From NCBI GenBank assembly GCA_021648045.1, contig JAKITM010000008.1, positions 1-43,476 of the forward strand: a stretch of 43,476 nucleotides of DNA. The letters run 5' to 3'. Under the pieces are notes generated by a model. It did no database searches and had not been told where the DNA came from. It saw nothing but the letters and a program-made list of their open reading frames with translations. Position 1 is the stretch's first letter; every line of letters starts with the position of its first letter. This document shows positions 41,611 to 43,476 of the stretch, in pieces. Source of the stretch: Lysobacterales bacterium (GTDB lineage: Bacteria; Pseudomonadota; Gammaproteobacteria; Xanthomonadales; SZUA-36). Both the position numbers and the translations under genes were made by a program.

Positions 41611-43476
41611 CTACAGTGAAGTTATCTGCCTAGCGTTAATTTCAATTTTTGCTGCATCAACGCGTTGTTGCATGCCCCGGACTATGTTTTCAAACTCCGG
41701 TAATTCACGCAGAGCATCCATGCGGGCATCATGCTGAACACCCAATACATCACTGAAACCCCCATCCACGGCTTGTTTAAATTGTTCAAGCGCTTGTTGG
41801 ATATTACCCGAGAGTGATTCAATCGCGCTAGACAGGTAATGAACCTGATTGCCCTTTAGCCCAATAGCCTGCATCCGCCTGACAGCAGCCCGCGCCTTTG
41901 AAAGACTCAGTTTCATTTCATTTTGCAAACCAAGTCGTTGTTCGGCAACCGCACGCTGTGAAAAAATCTCAGCACGAAAACCATCATTATTCATTTCTTC
42001 GATGCGTTCCTCAATCCGCAAAAAACTAGTTAATGCCAATTGGTTATCATTCTGGAAAAGGCCTAATCGCCCGCGCCAAATTGTTTTTGTTAATTCATCT
42101 AAGGGCAATTCCTCGGTGCTGTCTACAGCCGCCGGGCCCAGGTACCGGGACAATGCCTCAAACTGCTTATCCACCACCATTTGCGACAAGAAGAGCATGT
42201 CGTATTGTTCATTATTCGGTGCCACCCGGGCTAACACTTTCAACAAACTACGGCTTTGTTCATAGTTGCCGATTAACAGGCTGATTTCAGTTGCCCTGAT
42301 CAATGCCATGGGGTCTTCCGGCGATAATGCTAGTGCCTGTTGCGCATATCCCCACGAATCCGCTAGGCGACCGCGCTGATACATCAAGCCGGAAAGTGTG
42401 CGCAGTAGCGTAATCGACCCTGGTTTGGCCTTCAACAGTTCCATTGCTTTACTCAACCCGCCTTCAAAATCACCGGTTTCTACCATCGCGCTGACATAAT
42501 TAATTACTAGCAATTCGTTCAGAGGGTCAAGCTTGATGGCCGGCTCCAGCACCAATAAGACTTCCTGCAGGCGAAGTTGCTCGTTCATTAGGCCTGCCAG
42601 CCAAAGCTGCGCTGGAATATAGTTACCATCAAGTTTAATCGCCCGGCGTAAAAAAGATTCAGCTGCCTCCGACTCCCCCGCTTTCCAACGCGCCAGCCCC
42701 AGTGCAGCAAAACCCTCAGCAGACAGCGGATCAAGCTCAATTGCTTTTATTATCAGGCTTATTGCTCGTTCCAAGGCCACATCCAGCGAGAGGTTGCCAT
42801 AACTGTTCAGCAACAGCCAGGAATCCGCCAAGCCTGCATACGCCGCTGCAAAACCCGGGTCTTGTTCAATCGCCTGAGCAAACAGCTCGGTAGCCTTAAG
42901 CAAATCTTCTGCGCCGCGCTTCCACCAATGCGCACGCCCGGTCTGGTAAGACTCCCAGGCCTCCAGTGAATCGGTTCGGCCAAACCGCAACAGAGGTTTG
43001 TTTACCGCATCAATTGAAGCTATAAGCTCATTGGTTATCGACTCGGCAATTTCATCCTGCAATGAAAAAATATCGGTAATTTTTCTATCATAAGTCTTCG
43101 ACCAGATATGAAAGCCATCGGCAACATTAATCAGCTGCGCTGTCAGGCGGATATGGTCTCCTTCCCGACGAACACTACCTTCCAGCACTTTACTAACATT
43201 TAATAAACGCCCGATTTCCTGAATATTGTGCTGCCCGTTACGAAAGGCAAACGAAGAAGTCCTCGCGGCAACTTTCAGGCCTTTGATTTGTGCCAACAGA
43301 TTTAAGACCTCTTCAGCTATGCCATCGCCGATGAAACCCTGATCTTTTTTCGAACTCATATCCGCGAAAGGTAAAACTGCAATGGAAGCATCTGCCGCCG
43401 TAGACTGGACAATCTGTTCGGATATAACTGAACTTATATTGCCATCACCCTGAAATGCTTCACTGTAATAATTAAA
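41611..43476 (-). CDS. TolB-like/TPR repeat protein, 5' part missing at the right edge
   Basis: The frame stays open from 41611 to the right edge, at least 621 codons. An internal ATG at 43357-43359 could be mistaken for the start, but the 39 codons before it read into the domain, which begins SIAVLPFADMSSKKDQ. That is the standard opening of the TolB-like module found in CadC-type and adenylate-cyclase-type regulators, followed by GDGIAEEVLNLLAQI, LEGSVRREGDHIRLTAQLI and SKTYDRKITDIFSLQDEIA. From about 160 residues on there are tandem TPR repeats. In relatives the missing N-terminus is usually a winged-helix DNA-binding or cyclase domain plus one membrane segment. No output domain is visible here. 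Confidence 0.82.
   Translation of the reverse strand, partial: FNYYSEAFQGDGNISSVISEQIVQSTAADASIAVLPFADMSSKKDQGFIGDGIAEEVLNLLAQIKGLKVAARTSSFAFRNGQHNIQEIGRLLNVSKVLEGSVRREGDHIRLTAQLINVADGFHIWSKTYDRKITDIFSLQDEIAESITNELIASIDAVNKPLLRFGRTDSLEAWESYQTGRAHWWKRGAEDLLKATELFAQAIEQDPGFAAAYAGLADSWLLLNSYGNLSLDVALERAISLIIKAIELDPLSAEGFAALGLARWKAGESEAAESFLRRAIKLDGNYIPAQLWLAGLMNEQLRLQEVLLVLEPAIKLDPLNELLVINYVSAMVETGDFEGGLSKAMELLKAKPGSITLLRTLSGLMYQRGRLADSWGYAQQALALSPEDPMALIRATEISLLIGNYEQSRSLLKVLARVAPNNEQYDMLFLSQMVVDKQFEALSRYLGPAAVDSTEELPLDELTKTIWRGRLGLFQNDNQLALTSFLRIEERIEEMNNDGFRAEIFSQRAVAEQRLGLQNEMKLSLSKARAAVRRMQAIGLKGNQVHYLSSAIESLSGNIQQALEQFKQAVDGGFSDVLGVQHDARMDALRELPEFENIVRGMQQRVDAAKIEINARQITSL

Noticed and set aside
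1..43476. tRNA, rRNA, prophage or insertion-sequence genes
   Set aside because: I saw no tRNA cloverleaf ending in CCA, no rRNA-like stretch, no transposase, integrase or phage structural gene in any frame.

Overview
The window reads as a stretch of chromosome from a free-living, probably marine or aquatic gammaproteobacterium. The evidence is the set of housekeeping genes and their order: pilMNOPQ divergent from ponA; hemW-rdgB-rph divergent from yicC-gmk-rpoZ-spoT-ridA-recG; GlnS, MnmG and PepN of gammaproteobacterial type; and histidine degradation through HutF/HutG. The order resembles Pseudomonas and relatives such as the Cellvibrionales or Spongiibacterales without matching the Pseudomonas arrangement exactly. 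Assignment below class is inference. Base composition looks balanced through the core genes and visibly more AT-rich around 7.1-8.1 kb and 31.2-32.3 kb.

Layout. 1-5.5 kb (minus): a tightly coupled run glnS > DUF885 protein > exonuclease III > small methyltransferase > DUF3014 membrane protein (cut by the left edge). 5.7-7.0 kb (plus): a dicarboxylate/amino-acid:cation symporter. 7.2-9.5 kb (minus): an Ada-AlkA fusion DNA-repair gene followed by an AT-rich PEP mutase/isocitrate lyase-like gene. 9.5-10.3 kb: a gene-free block with three related, heavily palindromic repeat units. 10.3-13.5 kb (minus): mnmG and a Tyr/Gly/His-rich lipoprotein. 13.6-14.8 kb (plus): an EamA transporter and a 69-residue orphan. 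14.9 kb: a perfect 23-bp inverted repeat. 15.0-17.7 kb (minus): pepN. 17.7-18.4 kb (plus): the 3' remnant of a PLP-dependent dehydratase overlapping sixA. 18.5-21.3 kb (minus): hutG > hutF > truncated methyltransferase > free-methionine-R-sulfoxide reductase.

21.4-26.4 kb (minus) is the pilMNOPQ type IV pilus operon, divergent from ponA (26.8-29.4 kb, plus). gltA (minus) converges on ponA across a bidirectional terminator, and rpmE2 (cysteine-free L31) lies just upstream. 31.6-32.3 kb (plus) is an AT-rich orphan secreted protein with its own terminator. 32.4-35.0 kb (minus) is rph > rdgB > hemW. 35.0-41.5 kb (plus) is yicC > gmk > rpoZ > spoT > ridA > recG, a nucleotide, stringent-response and DNA-repair cluster. 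41.6 kb to the right edge (minus) is a TolB-like/TPR protein that runs off the window.

How the genes work together. Many adjacent genes overlap as TAATG or GTGA, so translational coupling is the rule. Most of the window is ordinary core genome. I found no convincing new multi-gene system. The best leads are the palindromic repeat block at 9.6-10.1 kb, the Ada-AlkA/PEP-mutase pair, the orphan secreted protein with homopolymer tracts upstream, two gene remnants that still overlap live genes, and an altered RXKD motif in SpoT.
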